Origin: Polyangiaceae bacterium
Lineage (GTDB): Bacteria > Myxococcota_A > Polyangia > Polyangiales > Polyangiaceae
NCBI GenBank assembly: GCA_029261965.1
Contig: JAJDAH010000077.1
Span: forward strand, 1-63,248
Direction: 5' to 3'
Length of the DNA stretch: 63,248 nucleotides
How positions within the stretch are numbered: the stretch's first letter is position 1; every line of letters starts with the position of its first letter. The notes beneath the pieces were generated by a model that did not search any database, was not told the origin of the DNA, and saw only the letters and a program-made list of their open reading frames with translations. A program made the translations under genes and the position numbers. Below are positions 53,669 through 62,692 of the stretch, piece after piece.

Positions 53669-55515
53669 AGCGCCGCGCCGCATCGATCGCAGCTGCGATG
53701 GCCTTCGCCGCGGGAACCGCGGGCGCGCAGACGACGGTGCGTGTCTACAACATCAACGACCCGGGCATCGGCTTCAACGACGCACGACCCACTCAGCCCG
53801 TCGGCGGCAACGTCGGCACGACCGTCGGTGAGCAGCGCGCCATCGCGTTCCAATACGCGGCCGACATCTGGGCCAGCATGCTCGTCAGCCTCGAGGAGAT
53901 CGCCGTCTTCGCGCGGTTCGAGGACCTCGAATGCGAAATCGATCGCGGAGTCCTCGGAGCAGCCGGGCCGACGACGATCTTCGCGAACTTTCCCGGCGCT
54001 CTCCTTCCAAACGTCGCGTATCCGCCAGCGCTCGCGAACGCGCTGGCGGGCTTCGACCACGACGACAACGCACCCGAAATCTTCGCGCAGTTCAACAATC
54101 TCATCGACCTCGACACCTGCATCGACACGCGGAGTTGGTACTACGGCCTCGACGGCAACAGCGGCGACGACATCGATCTGGTGACGGTGGTGCTGCACGA
54201 GCTCGGCCATGGCCTCGGCATTGCCGACTTCAGCGACCATACGACCGGCGAGTTTCCACCACCGGGGTTCCCCTCGATCTACAGCCACTTCGTCAAGGAC
54301 ACGGACCTCGGCCGGACGTGGAATCTGATGACGCCGTTCGAGCGGTTTCAATCCGCAACCAACGTGCACGGCCTGGTATGGGACGGGGCGCAGGTCACCG
54401 CGGAAGCCACGAAGTTGATGGACTTCGGGGTACCGCGACTCGACGCGAGCCCGCCCATTGCGGGCGTCAGCGGACAGATTGGAGAAGCGCCGTTCGGGCC
54501 GCTCCCGACGGCACCGCTCACCGGCGAACTCGCGGTCGGTGACGATGGATCACCGCCGGGGTGGGACGGCTGCGACGCGCTCGCGCCACTCACCGGAAAG
54601 ATCGCGCTCCTGCAACGCGGCGGCACCTGCAAGAGCCCGGACAAGGTGAAAAACGCGGAGCTTGCCGGCGCGATCGCCGTGCTCATCGCCGACGACGAGG
54701 ACGAGAGGCCACCGTTTCATCCCCGCGCGTTCGACCCGGGCGAATTCGTCAGCATTCCGGTTTTCGGCGTCACCCGCGAGGACGGCGATCTGCTCGCGTT
54801 CAGCACGTTCGCGGGGCCGCTAACCCTCACCCTCTCGCTCGACGACACTCGGCAATCGGGCATGACGGACGGCCAGCTCCGGCTGTTCGCCAGCGATCCA
54901 TTGCGACTGGGTTCGTCGGTCGCGCACTTCGACATCAGTGCCCGGCCGGATCTATTGATGGAGCCTCGCGCCACGCCCGGCCTCGGCCAAGGCGTCGACG
55001 TCACACTGGCGGCGCTTCGTGACATGGGTTGGCCAATCGCCGAGTTCTGCGGCAACGGTGTGCTCGACGCGAACGAAGTGTGCGACGACGGCGGCGCCAA
55101 CAGCGACGAGCGCGCCGACGCTTGTCGCCTCGATTGCAACCCGGCTCGGTGCGGCGACGGAGCCGTCGACACCGGCGAGCAATGCGACTTGGGAGACAAC
55201 CAACCGAACGACGGGTGCGATGCCAGCTGTCAGCTCGAGTCGATGCCTCCCGTCGGAGCCGGCGGCGCGAACCCCAACCCGACTGGAGGGTCGGCGGGCG
55301 CTGGCGCGATCGGAACGTCCGGCGGCGCCGCTGGCCAACGAAACAACGAAGCCGCGTCCAGCGAGAACGCGGGCGGGTGCGCCTGCCGTGCGAACGGAGG
55401 CACGTCGGGAACACCGATTCTCTTGGCGCCGCTCGCCGTGCTGTTTCTATGGGGGCGTCGTCGACAGAAAGATCGGCTCAGGGCGCCGGAGGCGTGCTCC
55501 CGCCGCCGGAGCTAG
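53665..55515 (+). CDS. Secreted metzincin-like metalloprotease with PA insert and MYXO-CTERM-like tail
   Basis: A 616-residue protein with TTG start and signal peptide ending in A-G-A. The zinc motif H178-E179-L-G-H182-G-L-G-I-A-D matches HExxHxxGxxD. A protease-associated (PA) domain lies at about residues 265-390 (A-L-L-Q-R-G-G-T-C). Then come two myxobacterial Cys-rich repeats (C-G-N-G-V-L-D, C-G-D-G-A-V-D), a Gly linker and G-C-A-C-R, helix, R-R-R. A 16-residue tail after the arginines is longer than usual. Likely a surface or released protease. Confidence 0.87.
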   Translation: MKRRAASIAAAMAFAAGTAGAQTTVRVYNINDPGIGFNDARPTQPVGGNVGTTVGEQRAIAFQYAADIWASMLVSLEEIAVFARFEDLECEIDRGVLGAAGPTTIFANFPGALLPNVAYPPALANALAGFDHDDNAPEIFAQFNNLIDLDTCIDTRSWYYGLDGNSGDDIDLVTVVLHELGHGLGIADFSDHTTGEFPPPGFPSIYSHFVKDTDLGRTWNLMTPFERFQSATNVHGLVWDGAQVTAEATKLMDFGVPRLDASPPIAGVSGQIGEAPFGPLPTAPLTGELAVGDDGSPPGWDGCDALAPLTGKIALLQRGGTCKSPDKVKNAELAGAIAVLIADDEDERPPFHPRAFDPGEFVSIPVFGVTREDGDLLAFSTFAGPLTLTLSLDDTRQSGMTDGQLRLFASDPLRLGSSVAHFDISARPDLLMEPRATPGLGQGVDVTLAALRDMGWPIAEFCGNGVLDANEVCDDGGANSDERADACRLDCNPARCGDGAVDTGEQCDLGDNQPNDGCDASCQLESMPPVGAGGANPNPTGGSAGAGAIGTSGGAAGQRNNEAASSENAGGCACRANGGTSGTPILLAPLAVLFLWGRRRQKDRLRAPEACSRRRS

Positions 55516-55584
55516 TGTGGTGGAGCGGAGCTCCGCCGCGCGCTGGACAGACCAGAACATGGATCGGAGCTGTGCTTTTCGCCG

Positions 55585-55628
55585 GCAAAACTCGGCGGCC
55601 TCGCCCCGTAGGGGCCGCCGAGTTTTGC
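55585..55628. terminator. Bidirectional terminator, perfect 16-bp stem
   Basis: GCAAAACTCGGCGGCC (55585-55600) and its exact complement GGCCGCCGAGTTTTGC (55613-55628) enclose a 12-base loop. AAAA/TTTT at the base of the stem serve both directions. It sits between two convergent genes, 70 bases after one stop and 7 bases after the other. Confidence 0.85.
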
Positions 55629-55634
55629 AAGGGA

Positions 55635-56501
55635 TCACGGATCCAGGGGACTAGCAAACGCGGGCAAATCGACCACGACGACGCCGTTTGGCGCGGGTAG
55701 GTCGAAGTCGACGTCGACGATCGTCGCCACCGACGGTCCGCCGGACAGCGCGTCGGACTCGCTCAGGTACACGGGAACACTCACGCGATACTTGCCAGCA
55801 GGTGCAGTGAACCCTCGGTGGCACGAGCACCCCTGCGGATCGGTCCCGAACGTGTACGTGTTGCCCGGCCAAATGTCTTCGGTGGGCGTACTCGAAGTCA
55901 CGGCTCGCGCTTCTTCGAAACATGCGCCGCAGGCAATGCAACCACCACTCGTATCGCTGCAGGGCGTCGTGCAGTCGGCGAACATCGCGAGCGACTGGTT
56001 GTAGCCGTCGGCGCACGAAAGAACGTCGTATCGAAGTCGACAGCCCGCGTAGATGTAGACGGGATCGGTGCTGTCGGTTCGAAAAACGAACTTGGTTTCG
56101 TGCGGACCAGGCCCCGGGGTGCCGCTGACCTGACATTGCGCCGGCACGCCTCCAGTTCCGCCGCTTCCTCCGACCGCTCCGGTGCCACCAGCACCCGCCG
56201 TCGCTCCGGTGCCGCCTGCACCCGCCGTCGCTCCAGTGCCGCCTGCACCCGCCGTCGCTCCGGTGCCGCCTGCACCCGCCGTCGCTCCGGTGCCGCCTGC
56301 ACCCGCCGTCGCCCCGGTGCCGCCTGCACCCGCCGTCGCCCCGGTGCCGCCCGCGCCCGAACCGCCAGTACCGGTGCTGGCTCCGGAACCGGCCGCGCCG
56401 GCGCTCCCGTCATCGCCTTCGTACGTCGCGCCGCCACAAGCGATGGCCACCGCGGCGGACGAAATCATCAACAGGCTGGAATGAAATCGGGGTCGAGTCA
56501 T
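55635..56501 (-). CDS. Lipoprotein with 9-residue G-G-T-G-A-T-A-G-A repeats
   Basis: A 288-residue secreted protein. Lipobox A-I-A-C near residue 22, then a linker with six perfect 9-residue repeats and a partial one. The remaining 170 residues are beta-rich with seven or more cysteines, including C-I-A-C-G-A-C and C-S-C-H. I know no homologue. Same linker style as six other secreted proteins of this window. Divergent from the pseudokinase gene with a 145-base gap. Confidence 0.75.
   Translation of the reverse strand: MTRPRFHSSLLMISSAAVAIACGGATYEGDDGSAGAAGSGASTGTGGSGAGGTGATAGAGGTGATAGAGGTGATAGAGGTGATAGAGGTGATAGAGGTGATAGAGGTGAVGGSGGTGGVPAQCQVSGTPGPGPHETKFVFRTDSTDPVYIYAGCRLRYDVLSCADGYNQSLAMFADCTTPCSDTSGGCIACGACFEEARAVTSSTPTEDIWPGNTYTFGTDPQGCSCHRGFTAPAGKYRVSVPVYLSESDALSGGPSVATIVDVDFDLPAPNGVVVVDLPAFASPLDP
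56179..56340 (-). repeat. Six tandem 27-bp units in a lipoprotein gene
   Basis: Each unit encodes one G-G-T-G-A-T-A-G-A block; only a handful of base changes separate them, so expansion is recent. A seventh, diverged unit follows to about 56367. Confidence 0.9.
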
Positions 56502-56646
56502 GCCCCCGTTTTAGCAAGCGTCGTACCAGGAGCGAATCCAGCTGGTTTCGGCCGGGCATTCTTCGATTCCAGTCGCCGAGGCACACAATGGCACATCCTT
56601 CACCGACTCGATGGGCGGATGCGGGCGAGTCGCTTAGGATTGAACG

Positions 56647-58806
56647 GTGGTGAGAGACACGCTCAGGCCACGCGCCGGCGGTGGGCGTGAAACGCTCGGC
56701 CGATACGAGCTGATCACCGAAATCGCCGCCTCACCGCTCGGCGCTCACTGGGCGGCGCGAATCGCCAGCGGCGCCGAGTTGGGGCGGGCCGTGTCGGTTC
56801 GGCGCATCCCGCGGGGCGGGCCCATCGACGACGCCGCGGTCGCACGCATCAGCGAAGCGGCGTTCTCTGCCGCCGACATCCGACATCCGAAGCTGGTCGC
56901 CGTGCTCGAAGTGGTCGTTGCGCCCCAGGAGATCGCGATTGTCAGCGAGTACGTCGAGGGGACGCCGCTCCGTGCCCTCCAACGGCAGGCCGCTCTCAAG
57001 CGCGCTCCCATCTCGATACCCGTCGCTCTGCGAATCGTCGTCGATCTACTCGAAGCAGCCAACGCGGCACGCATCGACTGGTGCGCCATGCACGGCTCGC
57101 CGATGGACAGCGCGGCGGAAGACGAGCGACGCCTCTCGGCGGCCGTGCACGGCGGCATCACGCCCCACACCGTGCTCGTCGCGAGCTTCGGCGAGACGAT
57201 GCTCTCGGATCTGGCCACGGCCGGCACGGCGATCGGGATCCGCGATTTTGGTCGACACGCGGGGCTCGTGCCGTACTTCGCACCGGAGCAAACCGAGGCG
57301 CTGCCGACCCCGGCAACGGACGTTTTTTCGGTCGGGGTGTTGCTCTGGGAAATGCTGATGAACGAGCCGCTCTTCGGTTCGGTCACGGGGTTTCGCGGCC
57401 CCGGGCCCGCGCGGATCGCCGGTCTGCGTTCGAAGTCGCCTGAAATCGACGCCGTGCTCCAAAAGACGCGCGAACATCCGATCGCTCGCGTGGACCTCGC
57501 GTCGCGTCCGGGACCGCCCGTCCCGAAAGAGGTCGCCGACGTCGTCGCGCGCGCGCTCGATCGCGATCTCGACGCTCGGTACCAAACGCCCACGCAAATG
57601 ATCGCTGCGATGGGGGAATTTCCGGAGGTCGCCACGCCCGAACAGGTGGGTTCGACGGTCGAGCGTCTGCTTCGCTCCGAGCTGGAAGCTCGACGCGTCG
57701 CCATAGAGCTCGCCACCGGGACTCGAGTCGTCGACAGTCAACCGCCCGAGTCCGGACGCCCCACCTACCGTCCTCCGGCACCCGTGGCCACCAAAAGCAT
57801 CGAGACGAGCGACATTCCTTCGTCCATCCCGCGGGCGAGCCGGCCGACTCCTATCGTCGCCGAGCCGGACGGTCTGATCTTCGGCGCGCAAGAAGCGCCC
57901 ACGACTCCATCCATCGACGTGCCCGCAGGCGCGCCGTCGCAAAAGGAGGCATCGAAAGACGAGAAGCCTCCGCTCGCGGCCGCCGCACCACGAGACAAGC
58001 CGCCGTTGCAGAAGGAGCCTGAAGCGAAAAAGAAACCCCAAGCCCCGAAAAAAACCGCCCCGCCCAGGAAGCGCGGTGCGCTGTCGCCGCTCCTGCTCGG
58101 CTCGGAACCGGACGCGCCTCCTCTCATCCCCGCCGAGCCTGTCAACGAAGCTCCGGCACCTCCGCCGCCGGAGCTCGCGCAGAAACCCGAAGAGAAACCC
58201 CAACAGAAGCCCGAGCAGGAATCCCAAGCGGCACCCCGCCCGCCGAAACCGGAAGCGACGCCCCGCCCGCCGGCACCCGAGCAGAAACCGGAAGCCACAC
58301 CCCCACCGAAACCCGAGAAGACCCTTCCCCTCGCGCCACCCTTGGCAAGCCCGTCGAAGGATGTGCCGAAGGCTCCGCCGCAAGCACGCACCAGCCTCGA
58401 CGCATTCGAGGCTTCGGAAAGCGGCGCGCTAGAGCAACGCCGCGGCGCCTCACGCAAGGTCGTGGCGATCGTTCTGGGATTGGCGGGGGTGATCCTCTTG
58501 GTTGCCGGAGTGCGCGCGTCGCTTTCGAAATCCGAGGATCCCGCCGCCGAAGTTTCCACGAAAATCGAAGAGGCGCCCGTGCTCGCGCCAGCTGCGCAAA
58601 CGTCGACGAACCGTTCGGAGACGGAGCCGCAACCCGAAGCGCCTGCGCCCGATGTCGCACCGGCGGAAACCACCGCCACCAACGACGACGAGGGCGAAGG
58701 CGACGACGACGACGATGTCGCTTCCGAAGCTCGCCCCCCGAAGCGCGAGCCCGAACGAGAAAAGGTGAAAAGGGGGAAGAAGCGTTATCGCCCGTCGGGG
58801 ATCTGA
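56647..58806 (+). CDS. Membrane-bound pseudokinase of the Ser/Thr kinase family
   Basis: A 719-residue protein starting at GTG. Kinase-fold residues are about 20-340. Catalytic residues are missing: the ATP-lysine position reads V-S-V-R52-R, the HRDxKxxN loop is H168-G-G-I-T-P-H-T, and the DFG position is S-D188-L-A. A-P-E is kept. A Pro/Lys/Glu-rich disordered region follows, then one transmembrane helix (about residues 600-620, V-V-A-I-V-L-G-L-A-G-V-I-L) and an acidic-basic tail ending in R-Y-R-P-S-G-I. It is likely a scaffold or sensor rather than an enzyme. Genes for a TPR protein, a Cys-rich lipoprotein and an active kinase follow. Confidence 0.88.
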   Translation: MVRDTLRPRAGGGRETLGRYELITEIAASPLGAHWAARIASGAELGRAVSVRRIPRGGPIDDAAVARISEAAFSAADIRHPKLVAVLEVVVAPQEIAIVSEYVEGTPLRALQRQAALKRAPISIPVALRIVVDLLEAANAARIDWCAMHGSPMDSAAEDERRLSAAVHGGITPHTVLVASFGETMLSDLATAGTAIGIRDFGRHAGLVPYFAPEQTEALPTPATDVFSVGVLLWEMLMNEPLFGSVTGFRGPGPARIAGLRSKSPEIDAVLQKTREHPIARVDLASRPGPPVPKEVADVVARALDRDLDARYQTPTQMIAAMGEFPEVATPEQVGSTVERLLRSELEARRVAIELATGTRVVDSQPPESGRPTYRPPAPVATKSIETSDIPSSIPRASRPTPIVAEPDGLIFGAQEAPTTPSIDVPAGAPSQKEASKDEKPPLAAAAPRDKPPLQKEPEAKKKPQAPKKTAPPRKRGALSPLLLGSEPDAPPLIPAEPVNEAPAPPPPELAQKPEEKPQQKPEQESQAAPRPPKPEATPRPPAPEQKPEATPPPKPEKTLPLAPPLASPSKDVPKAPPQARTSLDAFEASESGALEQRRGASRKVVAIVLGLAGVILLVAGVRASLSKSEDPAAEVSTKIEEAPVLAPAAQTSTNRSETEPQPEAPAPDVAPAETTATNDDEGEGDDDDDVASEARPPKREPEREKVKRGKKRYRPSGI

Positions 58807-58883
58807 CGCCCAGCCGCGGGCAGGGAATCGCGATTGCGCTCGCGGAATGGGAAGAGCGCCGCGGCGTGGTATCGTCGCTTGCG

Positions 58884-59891
58884 ATGCGCTTGTTCTCTTC
58901 TTCCAGTGTAGCGGTGGCCCTGTTGCTTTGCGCTGGGGCGGCCCTCGCGGCGGGAACACCGGTAGACCTCGCGTCCAAGGAACAGCTCGAAGCCGCGCAG
59001 AAGACCTACGCCGTGGCCGACGATCTGTTCGATGCAAAGCGCTACAAGGAAGCCATCACCGCGTTTCGGGCCTCGCACGACATCGTCGCCAGCCCCAACT
59101 CCCGCTTGATGATCGCCCGCTCCTACGTCGAGCTCGGCCGAATCACCGAAGCGTGGCGCGAGTACCAAGCTGGCCTCGCCGAGGCGGCCGAATCGGCCAC
59201 GCGGAAGAAAAAGTACGCCAAGACCCGCGACGCGATTCAGGCGGAGATCGACGATCTCGAACAGAAGATCGCCCGAGTCACCGTGAGCCTCGAGAACGCG
59301 CCGCCGGGGACCAAGGTTTCCGTCGGCGGCGTCGACATCCGCGACTGGACGGCGCCTGTCGTCGTAGCCGCCGGTCAGGTGGAAATCGTCGCCACCGCCC
59401 CTGGGGGCGACGAGCGACGAAACTCCGTGACGACCACCGCCGGGCAGACGGAAAACCTCACACTCACCTTCGAGGCACCCGAAGCCGCAGAGCCGGTGCC
59501 GCCGCCGGTCGCAGAACCGGAGCCAGCACCGCCGAGTGCCGAGCTGACGACGTCGGGCATTCCGCTTCGCACGTGGGGTTACGTGGCAGGGGGCGTCGGG
59601 ATCGCGGGGTTCGCGACCTTCGGAGCGTTCGGCGCCCTCAACAATTCGAAGTTCGACGACGTCGAGAAACGATGCACCAACGACGTCTGCCCCGAAGACG
59701 TGCGAAGCGACGTCGACACGGGGAAACGCTATCAGCTGCTCGCCAACATCGGCCTCGGCATCGGAGTGGTCGGTATTGGCGTCGGCACGGCGCTGTTCGT
59801 CATCGGCGGGAAGGAAAAGAGCACCGCGAGGCAACGACGTCCGACGGTCTCGATCGGTCCAGGATCGGTTCGCGTGAGCGGGAGCTTCTGA
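58884..59891 (+). CDS. Periplasmic or membrane TPR/PEGA-type protein
   Basis: A 335-residue protein with signal peptide (V-A-V-A-L-L-L-C-A-G-A-A-L-A-A-G). Residues 30-120 are helical, TPR-like and charged; 130-190 form a PEGA-like beta domain (V-T-V-S-L-E-N-A-P-P-G-T-K-V). Two Gly-rich transmembrane segments (about residues 230-250 and 290-310) flank a short Cys-containing loop. This form is common in Polyangia next to kinase genes. ATG 58884 is used; GTG 58866 is possible. Confidence 0.78.
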   Translation: MRLFSSSSVAVALLLCAGAALAAGTPVDLASKEQLEAAQKTYAVADDLFDAKRYKEAITAFRASHDIVASPNSRLMIARSYVELGRITEAWREYQAGLAEAAESATRKKKYAKTRDAIQAEIDDLEQKIARVTVSLENAPPGTKVSVGGVDIRDWTAPVVVAAGQVEIVATAPGGDERRNSVTTTAGQTENLTLTFEAPEAAEPVPPPVAEPEPAPPSAELTTSGIPLRTWGYVAGGVGIAGFATFGAFGALNNSKFDDVEKRCTNDVCPEDVRSDVDTGKRYQLLANIGLGIGVVGIGVGTALFVIGGKEKSTARQRRPTVSIGPGSVRVSGSF

Positions 59892-59892
59892 G

Positions 59893-60900
59893 TTGCGACG
59901 CCGAATCACCAAGCGAGCGTGCTTGCTCGTGCTTGGCGCGGGGATCGCCAGCGGCTGTCTGAACGACTACGACAAGTTCGATTTCGTCGGCGGGGCCGCG
60001 GGCAGTATCGGCAGCGGCGGCTCTGCGGGCGGCGGAACTGGCGGCGCATCGGCTGCTGGCGGGTCAGCGGGAGCGGGAGGTTCGTCGACGGGCGGCGCAT
60101 CGGGTTCTGGTGGAGCTGCTACTGGCGGAGCCGGCGGTATGGCGACGGGCGGAGCCGCTGGAGCCGCGGCCACTGGTGGAGTTGCTGGAGCTGCTGGCAC
60201 CGGTGGAGCTGCTGGCACCGGTGGCGTCGTCGGCACGGGAGGCGCCGCCGGCGCGAGCGGCATGGCTGGATCTGCAGGCGCGGGTGGCTCGTGCGGGCCC
60301 GGTTTGGCTGACTGCAACATGATGACGGCAGACGGGTGCGAAACCACCCTCGCCGACGACGTTGGGCATTGCGGCGCATGCGCGCGTGCGTGCAGCACGG
60401 CGGGCGGGGCAACGCTGGCTTGCGCCGCTGGGGTGTGTACCTCGACGTGCACCGCACCGCGTGCCAACTGCAGCCAGCCACCCACCGGCCCCGACGACGG
60501 ATGCGAGTCCGACCTCAGGACCGACAACGACAACTGCGGCATCTGCGGTAACGACTGCTCCGCGCAAGGGTTCCTCGGTGGCTTCGCCTGCGCCGCGTCG
60601 GTGTGCGGCTGCACCGCGAACACCCAATGCAAGGATGGCGGAGGACCGGGGACCGGCATCTGCTCGGCAAGCAACACCTGCGTCTGCGACGGCTCGACGT
60701 GCCAGCCGGGAGAAGCGTGCGTGCGCACCGGGCCCAGTCAAGTCTGCGGTTGCAATGGGGGCAGCGCCTGCGCAGCAGGGCAAACTTGCTGTGCATCGCC
60801 TGGTGGATGCGTCGATCTCATGAACGACTCGCAGAACTGCGGGGCTTGCGGTGCCGCCTGCCTCGCGCCCAGCACCTGCGTCGGTGGCAGCTGCCAATAG
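59893..60900 (+). CDS. Cys-rich lipoprotein with Gly/Ala linker
   Basis: A 335-residue secreted protein with TTG start one base after the upstream stop. Lipobox A-S-G-C at about residue 22, a Gly/Ala/Ser/Thr linker of about 100 residues, then about 200 residues with over thirty cysteines in H-C-G-A-C, C-G-I-C-G-N-D-C and C-A-S-P-G-G-C patterns. Related in style to the repeats of the large Cys-rich protein at 14632. Role unknown. Confidence 0.75.
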   Translation: MRRRITKRACLLVLGAGIASGCLNDYDKFDFVGGAAGSIGSGGSAGGGTGGASAAGGSAGAGGSSTGGASGSGGAATGGAGGMATGGAAGAAATGGVAGAAGTGGAAGTGGVVGTGGAAGASGMAGSAGAGGSCGPGLADCNMMTADGCETTLADDVGHCGACARACSTAGGATLACAAGVCTSTCTAPRANCSQPPTGPDDGCESDLRTDNDNCGICGNDCSAQGFLGGFACAASVCGCTANTQCKDGGGPGTGICSASNTCVCDGSTCQPGEACVRTGPSQVCGCNGGSACAAGQTCCASPGGCVDLMNDSQNCGACGAACLAPSTCVGGSCQ

Positions 60901-61021
60901 TTGCTCCTCCCGGGCAACACAAAGACGGTTGCGTCTGCACTGGAATCCCCGAGGCCTCTTCGTTGTCACACATAGTCGGTTGATGTAGGTAAATGTCCTT
61001 CATGGTGGGAGGTAAGGACTT

Positions 61022-62581
61022 TTGAGCCAGGGCCCGGAGAGTCAGCGCTACCAGCGCGGCGAGGTCATCGCCAGCAAGTACGAGCTGATCCGCCGCCTCG
61101 ACGAAGGCGGAATGGGCACCGTTTGGGTCGCGCGAAATGTCGATCTCGACGCTCACGTCGCGCTCAAGCTCATCAAGAGTGACAACCCCTCACCGGAGAT
61201 GAACCAGCGCTTTCTCAACGAAGCGAGAATGGTGGCGCGGTTAGGGCATCCAGCGATCGTGCGTGTGTACGACTTCGGAAAGTCCCAGCAAGGCGACCCC
61301 TACATCGTCATGGAGCTGCTCGATGGCGAGTGCCTAGCGGATGCGCTGCACCACGGTGGCGGCCGGTTCGGTGGCGCTCAAGCGGTACAGACGATGCTGC
61401 CAATCATCGATGCGCTCGCCGTTGCCCACGAACGCGGGGTGGTGCACCGCGACCTCAAGCCGGAAAACATCTACCTCGCCAAGGTCGGAACGTCGCGCAC
61501 ACAACCCAAGGTGCTCGATTTCGGAATCGCTCGGACCGACGGCCAAGTGGATCAAAGGCTGACTCAGACCGGTACCCTGCTCGGGAGCCCCGGCTACATG
61601 TGCCCCGAACAAGCCCGTGGCGAGACAGAGCTCGACAGACGCGTCGACATCTGGGGCGTCGCGGTCATGCTCTACGAGCTGGTCACGGGGCGCGCTCCTT
61701 TCGATGGCGAGAACTACAACGCCATCCTGCGCTCGATCATCGAGGACACTCCGGAACCGATCACCTCCTTCGCGAGTGGGGATCCGGAGCTTTGGTCGAT
61801 CATCGAAAAGGGTCTCGCCAAGAACCCCGACGAGCGTTGGCGCGACATGCGCACGATGGGCACAGCGCTCGCCCGGTGGATCTACAACCAAGGCATCTTC
61901 GAAGATGTCACGCACGCGTCGCTCGAATCCACGTGGCTGCTCGCCAAGCACGTCGACCTCGAAGCGCACGCCGACCCCCAGGCGCCCTCTTCGTTTCCGC
62001 CCGTTGCCCTTCGGCGATCGTCGGCGCCGCCGTCCTCGCGGTCGAGCCTCGTCGAGACTCAGGACGCGCCGCTCGTTCCGCGCGTCTCGACCGGAGGCCA
62101 TGGCGCGCTGGCGGTGACCTCGAACCGCTCGGCCGCCCCACGAACGCTCAAGCTGGTGGCGGCGTTGGCCGTCGCCGCGACCGTCGCCGTCGCCGTCGGG
62201 ATGGCGGCGTACAGCTCGTCCGGTGGCGACTCGCCGAGCTCGGCACCGGCGTCGGGTGGAGGGCTCAATCCCTCCTCACTCGAGACCCTAACTCCCAACC
62301 CGCCAAAGAGCTCCCCTGCCCCACCGGAACCGGCCAAACGCGACACCGAATCGGACGCCGGGAAACGAACGGAGCTCGACGTCGTCGACCCGATGGCCGA
62401 GGACTCGAAAAAACTCGAGGGCCCCGTCGATGGCGACGCCGCCCGGACCGCGAAACCTTCGACGCCGCCGCGCGAGAAGACGTCGGTGCCCAAGAAGCCG
62501 GTCACGCGAAAGAAGCCGGCGCCGAAACGGCAGAAGCGAGCTCAGCCTGCGGGCCAGCGCTTCCGCCCGAGCGGACTCTAG
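61022..62581 (+). CDS. Transmembrane Ser/Thr protein kinase
   Basis: A 519-residue kinase starting at TTG 61022 with GGGAGG nine bases in front. Kinase domain (residues 19-285): G-E-G-G-M-G loop region reading D-E-G-G-M-G-T-V, A-L-K-L lysine, H142-R-D144-L-K-P-E-N, D-F-G-I-A, C-P-E in place of A-P-E. It should be active. A Ser/Pro-rich linker leads to one transmembrane helix (about 378-398) and a short extracellular Ser/Pro tail with Lys/Arg end, finishing R-F-R-P-S-G-L. Likely partner of the pseudokinase at 56647. Confidence 0.92.
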   Translation: MSQGPESQRYQRGEVIASKYELIRRLDEGGMGTVWVARNVDLDAHVALKLIKSDNPSPEMNQRFLNEARMVARLGHPAIVRVYDFGKSQQGDPYIVMELLDGECLADALHHGGGRFGGAQAVQTMLPIIDALAVAHERGVVHRDLKPENIYLAKVGTSRTQPKVLDFGIARTDGQVDQRLTQTGTLLGSPGYMCPEQARGETELDRRVDIWGVAVMLYELVTGRAPFDGENYNAILRSIIEDTPEPITSFASGDPELWSIIEKGLAKNPDERWRDMRTMGTALARWIYNQGIFEDVTHASLESTWLLAKHVDLEAHADPQAPSSFPPVALRRSSAPPSSRSSLVETQDAPLVPRVSTGGHGALAVTSNRSAAPRTLKLVAALAVAATVAVAVGMAAYSSSGGDSPSSAPASGGGLNPSSLETLTPNPPKSSPAPPEPAKRDTESDAGKRTELDVVDPMAEDSKKLEGPVDGDAARTAKPSTPPREKTSVPKKPVTRKKPAPKRQKRAQPAGQRFRPSGL

Positions 62582-62692
62582 TCCGCGTTCGCGGCGGCGC
62601 GAGGTGCGCGCGACGCATCCCCGAACCGCACACCCCACGGCGACTTTGCGGGTTTCTCGCCCTCGCCGTCACGTTTCGGCAACCTCCGCGAC

